Shown here piece after piece: positions 21,608 to 32,810 of a stretch of DNA of 64,000 nucleotides. The notes under the pieces are model-generated. The model searched no databases, had not been told where the DNA came from, and saw nothing but the letters and a program-made list of their open reading frames with translations. The stretch lies in the NCBI GenBank assembly GCA_033439255.1, contig CM065891.1, forward strand, positions 372,001-436,000, written 5' to 3'. This stretch comes from Hericium rajendrae. Lineage: Eukaryota > Basidiomycota > Agaricomycetes > Russulales > Hericiaceae. The translations under genes and the position numbers were made by a program. Positions within the stretch are counted from its first letter, which is position 1; each line of letters begins with the position of its first letter.

Positions 21608-24096
21608 ATGAGTTCAGCAGACGTTTTCGCAGCGGCGGTACTAGCCAAGGCAGCCAATCCCGACAGGCAGTTCACTTCATACCGGACGAGGGAATATCCC
21701 AAGCAAGTATGGTACTTCGTTGTTTGCTTCATCTTCCTCGTCAGTGTCTGCAACCTCGTCTCTCGTGTTATCCCCTACCTGCGTAAACGAGCCATCGCGC
21801 GAACAGATGTGGAGGGCGAGCAGGCGTCATGCAGTGGTGCTATCTCATATCGTCGAGTGCCAGTCGCCGTTATCAATGCCTTCCGCATGGTCGCCTTCCG
21901 CTCTGTCATCCCTCTCGGGTTCGGTTTCTCGGTCAACTTGGCAGAGCTCTTCATATCTGCCGCCTATATGGCGATCATATCGGCCTGGAGTTTGGCATAC
22001 AGTGAGTCTCATCTTCTCTTCGGCGACGATTTTTGCTGACCGTCTCTTCAGCTACGGATGTCGCCGGAAACAGATTTGATGCGGGTTATTACGCTAACCG
22101 GGCAGGCGATATCGCTACTGCTCAGTTACCCCTTCTTGTTGCGCTCGCCATGAAGAATAATCCTTTATCATGTACGTCGTATTCGCCCATTCGCTCTGGA
22201 CAGTGTGCTGACATCGCACGCAGTCCTCACTGGCATCAGCTACGAGAAGGTGGATACCTTCTCTTGAATCTGGGTTCGCGATCTCACATTTCATTCCTTA
22301 ACAGTTCAATTTCCTACATCGCATGTTTTCACGCGCCATCTGTGTAATTCTGTGGATTCACACTGGAGGCCGGGTAAGTGCTTAAGCACCATGATTGGCT
22401 TCGAGCACCACTGACCGGTCATACAGATTTCTTTGAAGTGCGCACACCCGTGATCTCGTTATTCACGGTTGCTCATGATCTTTACAGACTCAGAGGTAGG
22501 ACTGCCATTACCGAGCCTGTTCTGCAATGGGGGATCGTCGGAATGGTTGCTCTTACCCTCCTGTGCATCTTCTCTGTCCGACCTCTTCGTCGACTCGAAT
22601 ACGAGTGGTTCCTCATCACGCATTTCCTCTTTGTTCTGTATGTGACATTTTTTCTCATCTGTAATGTTGAGCTTACAAATCTTCAGTGTTTTCTTGATGG
22701 GCTCGGTGATCCATGCCCGTTGTGGTGAGTAAGTACAGGTTTCCCCCGTTGTCACTGTGACTTTGTCTCACTAACATCGCGTGCAGTAAAGAGTACTTTG
22801 TCTGGCCCGCCATTGCTCTCTGGATCGCAGACCGAGTCGTCCGCTTCATCCGCATCATCGTCTTCAACCACTCCTACTTCGGCCTGAAGTCGGGCGTGGG
22901 CACGTTCAATGCGACCACGCACCTCGTCGCCGAGGGCTACGTGCGCCTCACCTTCCGGCGCCCCTCGCACCTGCACTGGTCAGCTGGCCAGAACGCATAC
23001 CTCACCATGCCCAGCGTGTCGGCCCATCCATTCGAGGCGCACCCCTTCACGATCGCGAATGCCGACATCAGCCGCGACGAAGGCGAGGCCAACGAGAATG
23101 GCGACCCGGAGAAGGGGAGCGTTTTGTCGACGGCGTCGATGTCAACGGGAAAGGACATTGTGTTCTTGGTCAATGCGCGGCAGGGCTTTACGAAGCGGCT
23201 GCTGGATATTGCGGCGAAGGATGGGACGCTGCCCGTGTTCCTTGACGGCCCATATGGGACCCCGCCCTCGCTGTGGGGGTATGACAGTGTAGTGCTGATT
23301 GCTGGTAAGTGTTACGGCGTGGTGTATAGATTAGATTCTCACTTTGTTCCGCAAAGGTGGCTCCGGTATCACCTTCACCTGCCCTCTGTTGGTCGACCTT
23401 GTTCAGTGCGTATTCATTTATCTGTCGTTTTGTCGTGTCTAATATTTCCTTTTCAGTCGTGCCCGCCGCGACCCCTCCTCCGTTTGTCGGAAGGTGACAT
23501 TCATCTGGGTAATCCGCCACCTGGGTACGTGTGCGAAAATACCAATTTGACCTTGATTTTACTCATGACCAATCGCAGAGCAAATCAGCTTGGTCCATGG
23601 GGATTTGAGCAAGGCTCTCGAAGACGCCCCTCCCTCGCTCACCGTCGACGCACGCATCTTCGTGACCACTGCTTCAACCAACATGCCGTCGCTCAGGGAC
23701 AGCGCTACAAATTCCATCACCGGCTCGGCGCCCAATTCGCCTCTGGATAAGACGGCAAGCGCAGGCCTAAGCCTTCCGCTGGCGAGAATGGAGGCAGGCC
23801 GGCCCGACATCGGCAAGGTGCTCGACGAAGCGGCTTCGCTGGCGCGGGGAAGCATGTCGGTATGCGGTACGTCTCGAATGCTCTCTGTACGGTCGCTGCA
23901 GATATTGACGTGCCGGCAGTGTGCGGTCCTACGGGCTTGACGGATAACGTGCGGAAGGCGCTGCGCTCTCCATCCGGTCTGGTTAATATCATGAAGGGCG
24001 GTCCCAGTGTCGACCTATTCATCGACCACTTCGATTTCGCCGTACGTTCTATTACTTCGTTGCCTCAACTTGTGGCTAACTTGATTCGTCTAGTGA
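21608..24096 (+). CDS. FRE: Ferric/cupric reductase transmembrane protein (FRE family, FAD- and NAD-binding)
   Basis: Thirteen exons (21608-22001, 22052-22171, 22224-22249, 22305-22373, 22427-22437, 22488-22637, 22687-22728, 22787-23304, 23357-23405, 23457-23524, 23579-23866, 23920-24041, 24094-24096), about 619 residues. Exon 5 has 11 nt, and the last exon is just the TGA after a textbook GCTAAC branch site. Membrane helices carry the haem-binding histidines (LHRMFSRAICVILWIH and THFLFVL...VIHAR). A cytosolic flavoprotein domain follows, with the FAD motif HPFTIAN near residue 356, the NADPH motif GGSGITFTCPLL near 444, and the CGPTGL motif near 580. The enzyme passes electrons from NADPH via FAD and two haems to extracellular Fe3+ or Cu2+, the first step of reductive iron uptake. 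Three iron-GATA motifs lie upstream. It faces a ferroportin-like gene. Confidence 0.93.
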
Positions 24097-24944
24097 TGAA
24101 TATGGTTTACGAAGAATTTTCATGTCATGATCAGAAAGTGTCTTAATGTCCACGAAAGTAGAGTTCTGTTCACTAGGGACTGAGTTGACCCTTGTGAACC
24201 CTTTAAAATGAAACACCCCACTGTTGTACGAAATGCTTTGTAGATCAATTTTCTGGGAAAGACTGTAGTCTAGAATTAGCATTGGGGTTACTTCCCAATC
24301 GTAACTGATGCGACGTCATTCACATGTGAAAGCCTTCTTGCCGGCCGTGACAAGATCTTCAAATTGGGGAGCAAAGTAGGTGCTCATGAGTCAACTTGAA
24401 TAATCTGGTACGGTAGATATTCACTTGCGAGACGGTATTTGACACTGCCAACATCCTCTTGCCATTCTTTGACCATCTGTCCAAGTACCGTAAGTAATTA
24501 TAGCGCAACGGCTCCCTCTTGAGTCTTGTTCACCGCTTCTATCTGCGAGATCTTCCTAATTTGGACCTCGACATAGCACATCACGAGTTAATCGCGAACA
24601 TCGGGCATGATGCCGCATGCCCTGGCGCTTCGTAAGTGAGAAATGTTAGGTGCACGCGTACGCCTGGCGGTGTACGAGAGTGGTCAGGACCTGTGAAGAA
24701 GTTGACAGAAGAAAGATGACCGGCTTCACTTGTGTTTGCAATAAGTAACCTATGCCTCTGCCCGATTTCGACGCATGTCATGAACAAGCCAGCAACGTTG
24801 ACCCGTACGCAATGACGGGCAAATCAGACGTATCGAAAAACAGAATGGAATTAGCATTAGCTGCTCCTTAAACTCTACGAATTTTGTTTTCTGAGACAAA
24901 TCGAACAGCTTTCTAACGTAACTGATATACTGCGATTCGGGAGC
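24097..24944. other. Convergent 3' flanks of the iron gene pair
   Basis: About 850 bases between the stop codons of the ferric reductase and the ferroportin-like gene. No gene seen. Small minus frames at 24076 and 24581 have no support. Confidence 0.4.
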
Positions 24945-26646
24945 TCAACATTTACACCCGGTGACCTTCTCCCAATGCACCAAATGCCCTCTCTGCCTCC
25001 ACATCCACGTGGTATACGCCGCGACCGCCAGCGCCACCACACCACTCCCAGCCGCGCCCAGGTACCTAAACTCCTCAGGCTTGTTCCACACAGCGGTAGC
25101 AACCCATTGCGCGAGCTCGCACGCCGAGACAAACCCCATCTCGACGCCCGAGAACTCCCCACGCCTGTTCGGCGGCACCCTCGTCTGCACCAGCGTCTGC
25201 ACTGCGAGATCGTACGTCCACAGGCCCATGCGCGAGAGTGCCAGAAACGCGAATAGCTGAACGGCCTGCAGCGATGACGGCGCGGACGCGGGGCTGAGTG
25301 AGAAGAAAGCGTGCGTGACTGGGAGCAGGCAGAGAAACTGGATCCAGAGGCCCCACAGGCCCATCCTTTGGACGGCCGCGGACGAGAGCTCTCGGTCCGG
25401 CGTGTCACAATCGGAGCGATGCTGCTGCTGCTGGTGTCGGCTCTCCATGAGCTTGACACCGAAGGGCATGACTGCCGTGGCGGAGACCTCGACGAGTGTG
25501 CTGCATGTGCGGGCGATGGTGATGGTCGAGAGCGCAAAGTTGACGGCGAGGAGGTACGTGATCATTGATGCTGAGAAAGAGAGGACCGAGAAGTAGAGGA
25601 GGGCGAGGGAAAGCGATGGGATGCAGACGTCCTGGCTGAAGAAAAACGCCATGCCGCTTCCCCAGTGACGGAAGTTCTCCCGCAGAGAACCATCGTTCAA
25701 CGAGGCCGTACCCTCTCCCAGCTCCGGAGCTGGCTTAAGCATGCGCAGACGTGTGTTCGCCTTCCAAACCCGGTGAGCAGCGACCCACTCCACAGCAACG
25801 GAAGCTGTATTGGTACCAGCAATCACGACGGCCGTCAGTTTCATACTCCGCAACGCCAGCGTGAGGGCCGACACGAACAAGGGTGCGACCAGTTTACAGA
25901 TCAAGTCGATCCTGCGCATCACGGCATTCAAGACATGCAGTGACGGCGTGGACGTAGCGCTTGCCAGCGTGGGCACCCAGTCGCGTTCCATCACCATCAT
26001 GTTGCCGACGGCGCTCAGACGCTCGCCCACACCAAGCACGATGACGGCTGCCATGATACCGGCAGTCTGCAGGGTGGCGCTCTGTCCTGTATCTTGGAGA
26101 CCACGCGGTATCTCCTGACCATGGCCGACATATCCCTCGCGCGCGATCATGGCCCAACCTCCACACGCGATCACTACGCAAAACCGTTGGAAAAAGATTG
26201 TAGTGCGCAAGGCTTCAAGGCGAGAGGGGTGACTATCGGCCCAGCGTCCCACAGCCGAAGACAGAAACAGCGTCGCAACGGTGGTGACAATGCCTCTTTA
26301 GCCCAGGCCCGTGTCAGAGAACTACGAACCGCGTAGTGAGTAAAGACAAACCTAATCGACGACGCAATCAGCGTGTCTGGATACGCGGACGCCGTGAATA
26401 GTATCTGTCAAGCCGGCTCGTTAGTACCAGGTGCCTACATGCATTGTCACATCATTTGCGTACTGCTGCAAATTCATATCCCCTTGCATTCCAGGTCGAT
26501 AGAAAGTGCGAGAGATAGAGGCCCCATAACTGATTCCGGTTCAGAACCACCGTTTCCGAGTCTTCAGGTTCGGATTCGACGGTCGAAATCAGCGGCGCGG
26601 TTGACTCGATGGGCTCCAATTCCAGAAGTGACTCTTCAGAGGTCAT
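24945..26646 (-). CDS. FPN1: Ferroportin-like iron exporter (SLC40/FPN1 family)
   Basis: Minus-strand exons 26646-26464, 26404-26352 and 26295-24945 encode about 528 residues (human ferroportin 571). After a 40-residue acidic N-terminus, the signature SHFLSTWNARGYEFA lies at the end of exon 1, followed by YPDTLIASS and VGRWADSHPSRLEA, the equivalents of the first helices and loop of ferroportin. Further marks are the ERDWVPTLA and LNAVMRRIDLICKLVAPLFVS segments, matching the conserved Arg-Arg-Ile-Asp-Gln region of SLC40, and SRMGLWTYDLAVQTLVQTRV with RRGEFSGVEMGF near the C-terminus. About 10-12 hydrophobic helices are visible. The family exports Fe2+ (sometimes Co or Ni) from the cytosol or loads it into vacuoles. 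The direction and membrane here are not known. It is convergent with the ferric reductase gene. Confidence 0.88.
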
Positions 26647-28228
26647 GATCTACGGTATGTCAAGTGGATCCCCGGTTCTCTCCGAGGGAGAGACCGGGTT
26701 CTGTCAAGGTCGAAGCTCACGGAGTGGTCACATGACAGATTTATCACGTGCCGTCGTCCTGGTTATGCATCAGAGTCATGCAACAAGGCAGCAATGATAC
26801 AAGAAACGGTGGCGACGACGACAGCGAAGGCGAAGGCAGCGAGGGTTTCTTTACAAGTATTGTCAGAGCGCCAACGTCATGGATGCATACGTAGCTTCAT
26901 TCATTCAATACAACGTCTGACTATGACTGAGACCTGTAGGTTTATCTAGATGAGACGCGCGCTTTGTCGTCCCCATCTGCCTGCTGTCTTCCTGGCTGTA
27001 CATAAGTGAGTTCCCCTATGCTGGCGCACTCTCTTTCTCTCGTACGTCGGTTCCTCGACGTGGCCTTTCTGCATTGAATGCAGATCCTGTGGGCTCCGGT
27101 CATTCCGACAACGCTCACGCTCGCGCGCGCCGGACGGGCGACATCCGTGAGCTCCCAGTAGATCTCCGCACGCGCCTGGGGTGGAAAAGACGTGGTGCGC
27201 TATGACCACCGAGTTGGGTGACGTCCACTTGCGCGTCGCCTTCCGCGGCGCTTGCAGTCAGGCCCTCCTACCGTAACGTTCTTCCTCTCTTTCTCTCAAC
27301 GAATGTCTCGCACGTCTTACGACAGGCTTGTTTAGAACTGATTCCCGATTTCTCGTGATCCTTATATTTTTTTCTCAGATATCTGACCGTATTCTCGCCG
27401 GATGGCCCTTTGTATCAAGTCGGTGCGTCTACACTACTAGCCTTCACCTTTCCAGCATCGGCAGCTGAGTTCGCGATGCATAGAATATGCGTTCAAGGTG
27501 ATCTCTGGCTCAGGCCACACTGCCATCTCTGTTCGGGGAAGGGTACCTCATCCATCCAGGACAAGTTCATTGACGCATCGAGGGTCACCATCTGCACAGT
27601 ATCACGCCCACAATCGGATATGTGGTCGCATTGCCGGAGGCCGTTGAAGAGCGCCCGAGGGTATGACTGGCAGATTTGCTTGATGCGGGCAAGGTGTATG
27701 TGAATGGCGGCGGGATGGATGTGTATGGCGACAGGATAGACGAGGACGGTGGCAGGGTAGAAGTGGCAGAGTGGACGTAGCAGGGTGCGTGGTGGCCGGT
27801 GGCATGTGTCCGGGCCCCGCGCCGATGCGTGACTGTCGCGATCGCATATATCTTGCATGCATAAGTCTTGCAGAATGCGGCTCTGCCTTTGGGTGGCCTA
27901 TGGTACCGGAGACTGTAGGATACGTGATTAGATGATAGCATGTAGCCAAATACAATCACGAATGCCGAGATAGACAGACCGATTGTGTGCTGTCCTCCCA
28001 GTGTCAGAGACCTAGTTCTAGTATTATGACTAACGAAAAAACTGTCCTGCCGACGTTATACGAACAGCTAGCAAACATGCACGAGTCTCATTATTTACTA
28101 CGGCAGAGTAACAAAACAAATGAGCGAGAACGAATAATACCAGGGCACGACTGTGATATAAGTCAATAGATCTATCACTAGAACAACGACACCAAGCCAA
28201 TCTATCAAGAAACCTGCCCTTACCACCT
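26647..28228. other. Gene-poor stretch
   Basis: About 1.6 kb with no supported gene. It should contain the ferroportin promoter: a CACGTG E-box core lies near 26746, next to GTCACATGAC near 26727. At 27690-27780 a short imperfect repeat of GGATG/GGCAGGGT motifs creates repetitive minus-strand frames. Confidence 0.4.
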
Positions 28229-28755
28229 CTACTGCTCGCCGTGCTCAAAGGCGGCGAGCTCCTCCTCGGTCTCTTCCTCAATCGTCTGCAGGCCCCCGGG
28301 CGTCAGCATCACGCCCGGCTGCTGCTCTCCCCCACCTTCTTCGCCGTCTTGAATGACCACAACGGCCGCCTGCCCGAAGTCGCCGTCGTCAACGTGCCAA
28401 TTGTTCCCCACGATGACCCCGTTCTCCACGTTGGCAGCGCTTTGAATGTCTTGCGCGCTCTGAACGTCTGCGGCGTTCTGCACATCGGCCAAGTCGCCCA
28501 TAAGCGGAGTGAATTGCCCCTCATCGACTTCTACCTCGAATCCCTGGACCTCAGCCCTACGCTCATCAGCATCAGTCCACGCGCTCAAGGCAAAGCAACG
28601 TACAGTAGTTCCAGAACGCCCCCAAATTCGGGCACAATCTGCAGCCTCACATCCCAGTCATTCGACTCCGCGTTCTCGTCGTTGAGTTGCACCTTTTTGT
28701 TACGCAAAGGCGATGTAAACCATGCTAGAATGGAGCACAGGGAGAATAGACACAT
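28229..28755 (-). CDS. Small acidic signal-anchored protein, function unknown
   Basis: Minus-strand exons 28755-28604 and 28556-28229 (47 nt intron) encode 159 residues. The first exon begins MCLFSLCSILAWFTSP, a short hydrophobic signal or anchor, followed by NDWDVRLQIVPEFGGVLELL. Splicing restores a continuous acidic protein (EVQGFEVEVDEGQFTPLMGD) with a short degenerate repeat (ADVQNAADVQSAQDIQSAA), a second neutral stretch and a Glu-rich end. The model is supported by the clean phase-2 junction and by the fact that the unspliced frame ends at once. No family is recognised. It could be secreted or membrane-tethered. Confidence 0.5.
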
Positions 28756-30197
28756 GGTTGTGTGGATGAAGGGTGACAGTAGAAGGTATAGAGAAGGCTA
28801 TGGTTGGAGTTGGTACTGCGATAGGGAGTGTGAGCGGGTGTAGAGTTGAAAGCGCCCAAAACGGGCTTTTGCATACGATTAAGGACGTAGGACGAAACGA
28901 TCGTGTATAAACCACCTTGCTCACCCAGCTATTTCAGACCCCTCGCACGATGGTCGTCAGCATTCGTCAACGCGTCTGTATTCCACGCTGCTGTTTCACT
29001 CCAACTACATTGTGTTGCCCTTGGCTGCCGCATTAAGCAGATCTGTTCCGTCACTGCCATTCTCGAGCCTCGACCATCCGCGCGACTTTTTGGCGATGGC
29101 AGAACAAGGTCAGGGAAAGCCGTGACCTCAAAGAAGAGTTCAGGTCGATGTCGACGACATTCCGACGTGAGGCAGTGCTATGTTCGACGTTGGAAGCTGC
29201 AACCTGAGCAGCTCACGCTTGACGCTGATAAACCTTCACCTTCTATGCATGAACAATTTCGTGCATTATGTTTTCCATCGTCGCCGCTGCAGGGCGCCGT
29301 TCTTCTGTTCGTGATTATCGCTCAACCACCCGCATAATGCTGTTTTCATACTGACATAAGCTCACACCCCGGTACACGCAAAGATACCTCGAAGGGAGCT
29401 CCAGACACCACGGAGCACACCACCTGTGCCATTGTCAATCCCTCGATGATGTACATCCGGCGCTCTAGCCAGCTTGCGGCAATATTTGCCGTTGCATGTC
29501 AGAAGCCCTACTTCTCTGTGCATGATTATTCTCAGCGTATCTAGACCAGTGAAGCATATATTGCGACATACCACAGCCCTTAAGCCTATCCTTCTGCTCG
29601 CCGATGCGCAGGTGCACGCATGCAGTTCTGGCCGTGCGAGTGCTCGATCTTGGGCATGAATATCCAGACATCTGGACAAGAGATCAGGACCCTGGTGTCT
29701 GCTCTGTCATCCATGGAAAGACTGTCCATGGAGGCAGAGACTAATTCGATTGGGTTTATGCTGTTAAAAAAAATCTTTGGAGGCGGAGATGATGGAAATG
29801 TGGCGCAAGTCAACCGAGCGTGATACAGATGTTGATTTGATGTGGATGAAATATGCGCAACCACCTAGCATTACATCACTGAGCACGGTGAGCATTTAAG
29901 AGGTACATGACCGTATCTTATGTCTTGAATGAGGCGCGCACGTAGATCGTCAACGAGACAATGTCTACGGCTGTATTGGATGGTGGCATGTCAACAAGAC
30001 AATGCAGCCAGAAAGAAGCTTTGTGGAACATGGGCAATTAGAGATCAGGTGTAGTGAGGGAACAATCAATAAAGATAGACTTGAGATGGTCCAAGTCGTG
30101 AATACTCTGAATAACGTTGAGAAGGACGGGAGGGTCTTCACCGGTTTCGAGTCGATTCGATTGATGGCTTTTTGTGTAAACGTTGTTCTGAGATAAC
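28756..30197. other. Gene-poor stretch
   Basis: About 1.4 kb. Frames at 28903-29337 (plus) and 29586-29864 (minus) have no recognisable domains or splice context. The right end should have held the missing 5' part of the DUF6589 gene but reads as unrelated sequence. Confidence 0.4.
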
Positions 30198-31840
30198 TTG
30201 TACGTAATCATGCTGTTCACCGAGGACCAATTGTCAATCGCGCGGTTGCGGGCAGTCGTGGCAGCTAGAGCGGGGAACCAGGGTGGCGCCGGCTCACTTC
30301 GTTGGGCGCTTTTCGTCCCTGGTCTCTTCCATTACAAGATGGCTGCGACGCACGGCCTATTGCTCGCACATCTCGGTCTACAGAACCACGAAACCAGGGC
30401 CAGCCCCGCATCGCTCCTTGCGCATAATACTGCGCTTCAGCGGAAACCCATCGTCGCCACCTCTTTGCCACCATTTCGAACATGTCGTGATCTTATATTC
30501 GTCTCACTCTATGCGCGTGTCATGCATTGCCTACTCCTTGTCTTCGACAAAGCCTCCTTGGATGCCCTTGGCGAGGAGCTGACCTGGGAACAGCTTCAAC
30601 AACACGCTAAGTCCGTCCATGAGCAATATACTGATGTTTCGCGGGTCGCGAGGTTACGACGAGCACGCGCACGGGATGGTGAGAAGCATGGCGACATGGT
30701 CCTAGAGAATGCCATCCTCTTCATGCGCGACGCTCTGCTTCTGACAGCGTTTTCGAACGCTATCAAGGCCGGCGACTCTGGCCGCATTCTGGTTATCCTA
30801 AAAGTATGGGCTTCCAGTTTTCGAGGTCAAGGTCGTACCAAGTATGCGCACGAAGTTCTGTTCCTCATTCACAACATCCAGCATGTCTGGCCACCTGCAG
30901 TTGTGGTAAGTCATTTGTGTTCTGCTTAGATCATTCACTGATGCCCTAGTACCATAGGGAAATAGTACTCAACAACTGGCTGGTCAACCCTACTGGCAAG
31001 CCGAGTGGGTGGGTTGAGGTGGACCTCATGCAGGAACATCTCAATTTCTGGATCAAGGTTCGTCGTATTCGTTTTACTCACGGTTATCGACGTCACGTTT
31101 CACTATCGAAGTAGATTTTCTACGCAGCGCACGGCTGCGGCGCATCATGGGAATGGCTACATACGATCTCGCCCTGAATTCAACTTCTTCGAGACCTCGC
31201 AACTGAGGTGAACAACTCCCTCGGCGCGAAGCAGGGTAACCGCCACGCATGCCTCGATCTCACCGAAGATGTCGAGGAACTCATGGGGAGCCTTCAACAC
31301 CACAAAGTCTACCATGAAGTCCTTGGTCGTGTCTTTGCACCCAATGACAAACCTGCAGCCGACGTCGTTGCTGAGGGTTTTAACGCGCTTACATGGGGCT
31401 CGAACTCCCCTTTATATCAATTTATTGCGACCTTCCGTAACCTACAGAGCCGACGCCGGATCCGTCCCTTAGTCGGATCACCCACCTCGATGCCTTCATC
31501 TCTCCCACCGGCCGTCTTCTCATCGGGTAAGTACAAAGGTTTACGCTGCTATACAACCTGCTTATTCGGCTTTGATATTAGGGCCTGAGGACGATAGTGC
31601 ACCCCCCCCCCTCCCGAGACTGAAGGCGAAGCCGATTACGCTGATGAAGATGCTGACTTAGAAGAAGATCTCGATGTTGGAGTGAGCACCGAGCTGGACC
31701 TTGTGAACGAGGAAGATGTTGCTTTGGATATGGACACCGACCCACTCATTTTCGAAGAAAACACAGCAGAAGGGGATGACGAAGTCGAATATTACTTTGA
31801 TAGTGATTTTGACGACTTCGAGGATGCTGATATAGACTAA
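30198..31840 (+). pseudogene. DUF6589-domain protein, 5'-truncated and interrupted
   Basis: Exonic blocks 30198-30905, 30950-31057, 31115-31526 and about 31576-31840 read as the C-terminal half of a DUF6589 protein, a family abundant in Agaricomycetes and of unknown function. Recognisable blocks are LFTEDQLSIARLR, ALFVPGLFHYKMAATHG, SLPPFRTCRDLIFVSLYARVMH, AGDSGRILVILKVWA, then LNNWLVNPTGKPSGWVEVDL and MQEHLNFWIK, ending in a long acidic tail (FDDFEDADID). The usual several-hundred-residue N-terminus is missing. A TGA at 31175-31177 falls where the family has a Cys after ISP. The 10-C run at 31602 puts the acidic tail out of frame with the preceding exon. The gene is therefore most likely dead. 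Confidence 0.75.
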
Positions 31841-32185
31841 TATTTTGCTATTGTAGAGCAATGATCGATGAAAAATAGCTAGAGTTGCTGGACATGCGCT
31901 CTCACGTTGGTTTTGCACGACGCGCGAATTCACTAAGTCGAACGAGCACTTTGGCTGGTCTGCCAAAATCGGCCCGTTGTAGCCCAGCCGGTAATGGAAC
32001 AGAGCCTGCGGAGTGTAAATTACCGGCTAGGTCCGAGCCTAACGCCTGGCATCCTCTGCTGACCTCCCTCGACTGCGATCGGCCGTCGCCCTCTCGCTCT
32101 TCAAAGCATTACTGTGACCAATATCTATCAATGTGAGTCAGTTTGAAGTCACTCGCACTCGCCTTCTACATCTTGCGTTCACCCA
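31841..32185. other. Flank of the DUF6589 pseudogene
   Basis: No gene seen. Confidence 0.4.
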
Positions 32186-32810
32186 TTGACATTATATGGA
32201 ATCTTCTGCCTAGGTGAAGGAACTCTGAAACCCGGACGACTCGACAACCCAAAGGACGATGGTCTCACCGCCGTGTTCAAGGTCCCTGGGTCCAGCAAGT
32301 GTATGGCACCGCAGAACGAACATCACCGAGCCCGACGCGCACTATGTGTCCTCGTACGGGCTGCTGCTGCGCTCGTTCCTCAAACCCCCACTCTACGCAT
32401 GCCTGTTCGACCTCGACGACGCGGTGGCCGAGCTCACGCACGACGCGCCACCCTATGCGGGCTTCAACCTCCTGCTCCTCGTGCCCGAGTCCGTACCGCC
32501 GTCATATGCTGTGTGCTTGGTTACGAATGGCGGCGGCGGCGGTGTGGTACGCGCGCAGCCGCTGCGAATGCTCGAGCACACCGGGGTGAGGGGATGTCGG
32601 AAGTTGCGTCGGGGTGGCCCAGAATCGTGTACAGGACGGCCTCACGAGTCAGCGCACACGGTGAGTCCTACGGAATCCTCTATTGACCGTCTGACGCGAC
32701 ATCAGGACATGCCATCGTGTTGCCCACGCTCGCCGTTCAGTGTGACCGCCGCCGATGGCGTCCGATTGCGCAAGGGTCGAGCCTGGTGGCAAGGTAGTGT
32801 CCGGGCCTAA
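32186..32810 (+). pseudogene. Degraded GC-rich coding fragment, family not recognised
   Basis: Around 32186-32300 one frame reads like protein (GIFCLGEGTLKPGRLDNPKD, then TAVFKVPGSSK). From about 32299 a different frame continues in equally protein-like sequence (NITEPDAHYVSSYGLLLRSF, LKPPLYACLFDLDDAVAELT, YAGFNLLLLVPE). No plausible intron joins them: the gap would be about 16 nt. Codon third positions are strongly G/C, unlike the AT-rich flanks. I read this as the relic of an inserted or duplicated host gene. It could instead be two exons with unseen splice sites. Confidence 0.35.

Noticed and set aside
27585-27959. Minus ORFs with HIHPAAIHIH-type repeats
   Set aside because: Produced by a short imperfect DNA repeat. 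No start context, introns or homology visible.
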